This document shows positions 61,441-64,000 of a DNA stretch of 64,000 bases, piece after piece. Numbering within the stretch: position 1 is the first letter of the stretch; each line of letters starts with the position of its first letter. The notes beneath the pieces are model-generated. The model was given only the letters and a program-made list of their open reading frames with translations, was not told where the DNA came from and did no database searches. Both the position numbers and the translations under genes were made by a program. Source of the DNA: Pterois miles (lineage: Eukaryota > Chordata > Actinopteri > Perciformes > Scorpaenidae); assembly GCA_947000775.1 (NCBI GenBank), contig CAMQGK010000007.1, positions 657,501 through 721,500 on the forward strand. Direction: 5' to 3'.

Positions 61441-64000
61441 AACGTTAAGTGTTCTAAAATACAAGCTGAACATTCGGGAATTGTGCGTTGTATGTTCTAA
61501 AATAGAAGCTGAACATTCTGGAATTGTACGTTGTATGTTCTAAAATAGAAGCTGAACATTCCGGAATTTTAATGTCATGTGTTCTAAAATAGAAGCTGAA
61601 CATTATGGAATTTTTACGTTTTATGTTCTAAAATAGAAGCTGAACATTTTGAAATGTTAACGTCGTGTTCTAAAATAGAAGCTGAGCATTCTGGAATTGT
61701 TACGTTATATGTTCTAAAATAGAAGATGAATATTCCGCAATTTTAATGTTATGTGTTCTAAAATAGAAGCTGAACATTCCTGAATTTTAATGTCATGTGT
61801 TCTAAAACAGAAGCTGAACATTCTGGAATTGTTATGTAATATGTTCTAAAATAGAAGCTGAACATTCCGGAATTGTAACGTTATATGTTCTAAAACAGAA
61901 GCTGAACATTCTGGAATTGTTATGTTATATGTTCTAAAATAGAAGCTGAACATTCCCTAATTATAACGTTATATGTTCTAAAACAGAAGCTGAACATTCT
62001 GGAATTGTTATGTTATATGTTCTAAAATAGAAGCTGAACATTCCGGAATTTTAACTTTATGTGTTCCAAAATAGAAGCTGAACATTCCGCAATTTTAATG
62101 TCATGTGTTCTAAAATAGAAGCTGAACATTCTGCAATTGTTTCGTTATATGTTCTAAAATAGAAGCTGAACATTCTGAAGTTTTAACGTTGTCTTCTAAA
62201 ATAGAAGCTTAACATTCCGGAATTGTTACGTTATATGTTCTGAAATAGAAGCTGAACATTCTGGAATTGTTATGTTTTATGTTCTAAAATAGAAGCTGAA
62301 CATTCTGGAATTTTAATGTCATGTGTTCTGAAATAGAATCTGAACATTTTGAAATGTTAACGTCGTGTTCTAAAATAGAATCTGATCATTCCCTAATTGT
62401 AACGTTATATGTTCTAAAACAAAAACTGAACATTCTGGAATTGTCATGTTATATGTTCTAAAATAGAAGATGAATATTCCGGTATTTTAACGTTATGTGT
62501 TCTAAAATAGAAGCTGAACATTCCCGAATTTTAATATCGTGTTCTAAAACAGAAGCTGAACATTCTGCAATTGTTTCGTTATATCTTCTAAAATAAAAGC
62601 TGAACGTTCTGAAATTTTAACGTTATATGTTCTAAAATAGAAGCTGAACATTCTGAAATTTTAACGTTGTCTTCTAAAATAGAAGCTTAACATTCCGGAA
62701 TTGTTATGTTATATGTTCTGAAATAGAAGCTGAACATTCTGGAATTGTACGTTGTATGTTCTAAAATAGAAGCTGAACATTCTGGAATTTTAATGTCATG
62801 TGTTCTGAAATAGAATCTGAACATTCCGTAATTGTAACGTTAAGTGTTCTAAAATACAAGCTGAACATTCGGGAATTGTACGTTGTATGTTCTAAAACAA
62901 AACCTGAACATTCTGGAATTGTACGTTGTATGTTCTAAAATAGAAGCTGAACATTCCGGAATTTTAATGTCATGTGTTCTAAAATAGAAGCTGAACATTT
63001 CGAAATGTTAACGTCGTGTTCTAAAATAGAAGCTGAACATTCTGGAATTGTTTCTTTATATGTTCTAAAATAGAAGATGAATATTCCGGAATTTTAACGT
63101 TATGTGTTCTAAAATAGAAGCTGAAAATTCCCGAATTTTAATGTCATGTGTTCTAAAACAAAAGCTGAACATTCTGGAATTGTTATGTAATATGTTCTAA
63201 AATAGAATCTGAACATTTCGGAATGTTAACATCGTGTTCTAAAACAGAAGCTGAACATTCCGAAATTGTAACGTTATATGTTCTAAAATAGAAGCTGAAC
63301 AATCTGTAATTTTAACGTTGTCTTCTAAAATAGATGCGTAACATTAAAGATTTTTAACGTTATATTTTCTAAAATAGAAGCTGAACATTCTGGAATTGTA
63401 CGTTGTATTTTCTAAAATAGAAGCTGAACATTCTGGAATTTTAATGTCATGTGTTCTGAAATAGAATCTGAACATTCCGTAATTGTAACGTTAAGTGTTC
63501 TAAAATACAAGCTGAACATTCGGGAATTGTACGTTGTATGTTCTAAAATAGAAGCTGAACATTCCGGAATTTTAACTTTATGTGTTCCAAAATAGAAGCT
63601 GAACATTCCGCAATTTTAATGTCCTGTGTTCTAAAATAGAAGCTCAACATTCTGAAATTGTTTCGTTATATGTTCTAAAATAGAAGCTGAACGTTCCCTA
63701 ATTGTAACGTTATATGTTCTAAAACAGAAACTGAACATTCGGGAATTGTACGTTGTATGTTCTAAAATAGAAGCTGAACATTCCAGAATTTTAACGTTAT
63801 GTGTTCTAAAATAGAAGCTGAACATTCCCGAATTTTAATGTCATGTGTTCTAAAACAAAAACTGAACATTCTGGAATTGTTATGTAATATGTTCTAAAAT
63901 AGATGCTGAACATTCCCTAATTGTAACGTTTTATGTTCTAAAACAGAAGCTGAACATTCTGCAATTGTTTCGTTATATGTTCTAAAATAGAAGCTGAACA

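Larger units (their letters stand above)
1..64000 (+). repeat. 42-44 bp satellite array spanning the whole window
   Basis: Apart from three SINE insertions, every line is made of head-to-tail monomers of 42, 43 or 44 bp. A typical 44-bp monomer is 405-448. It starts TGTTCTAAAATAGAAG, continues with CTGAACATTCTGGAATTG and ends around ACGTTATA. All monomers I read are in the same orientation; I saw no inverted block. The array runs off both window ends, so it is longer than 64 kb. Recurrent variants differ at fixed places: TAGAAG/CAGAAG/TACAAG/TAGAATC; GCTGAAC/GCTTAAC/GATGAAT; TTCTGGAA/TTCCGCAA/TTCCCTAA/TTCTGAAA/TTTTGAAA; and endings ACGTTATA, ACGTTGTA, ATGTCATG, ACGTCG. I do not recognise this as a named satellite family. 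A centromeric, pericentromeric or subtelomeric location is plausible but not shown by the sequence. Confidence 0.98.
43435..64000 (+). repeat. Right flank: heterogeneous satellite mosaic
   Basis: Beyond H3 the array is still made only of the same monomer, but the long, nearly exact 10-kb periodicity stops. Related blocks recur at many offsets with more substitutions, small indels and rearranged order. Examples are 44765-45705 with 49774-50714 (5009 bp), 45.6-45.95 with 57.46-57.8 kb (11840 bp) and 44771-45260 with 63065-63555 (about 18294 bp). No SINE, gene or other element is visible in this 20.5-kb stretch. Confidence 0.8.

Noticed and set aside
1..64000. CRISPR array
   Set aside because: Repeats of 42-44 bp are directly head to tail with no unique spacers, and the whole unit varies by substitutions. 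It is satellite DNA.
1..64000. Telomeric or interstitial telomere repeats
   Set aside because: No TTAGGG or CCCTAA tandem run seen. Single CCCTAA strings occur in TTCCCTAATTG monomers but never in tandem.

Overview
The window is one uninterrupted block of tandemly repeated satellite DNA. It is broken only by three copies of a single tRNA-derived SINE. I find no protein-coding gene, no functional RNA gene and no unique-sequence island. The organism is a eukaryote and most likely a teleost fish. The SINE supports this: it has a tRNA-like head with Pol III A and B boxes, a central segment rich in AGGTGCCCCTGAGCAAGGC-type sequence, AATAAAGGTTGAT near its end and a (CTT)n tail. I recognise that style of element from teleost genomes. 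The species cannot be named from the sequence.

The satellite monomer is 42-44 bp, most often 44, AT-rich, and always in the same orientation. Each copy opens with TGTTCTAAAATAGAAG, then has GAACATTC followed by GAAT or a variant, and ends in an ACGTTA-like segment. I estimate about 1,450 monomers (window length divided by repeat length). They fall into roughly ten recurring variants that follow one another in fixed orders, so the array has higher-order structure.

Layout: (1) 1-16020 is a mosaic of nested duplications with offsets of 6623, 3789, 8727 and 4586 bp. (2) 16021-18000 is a transition zone with 349-bp and 392-bp tandem duplications. (3) 18001-43434 holds three copies of a roughly 9.95-kb higher-order unit. 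Copy H1 is 18001-27988, copy H2 is 27989-37932 and copy H3 is 37933-43434. H3 is contracted by about 304 bp and about 3.14 kb and ends early. Each copy carries the same SINE at the same place. (4) 43435-64000 is a more heterogeneous mosaic with local duplications (611, 303, 218, 1958, 2611 and 5009 bp offsets).

The most interesting signal is in the monomer itself. Many copies contain GAAnnTTCnnGAA, which is the textbook three-unit heat shock element recognised by HSF proteins. I counted it in 13 of the first 23 monomers. If that fraction holds, the window carries several hundred sites. This suggests, by analogy with human satellite III (HSF1-bound, GGAAT/ATTCC based, transcribed under stress), that the array could be a stress-responsive or HSF-sequestering satellite. 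That is a hypothesis from sequence only.
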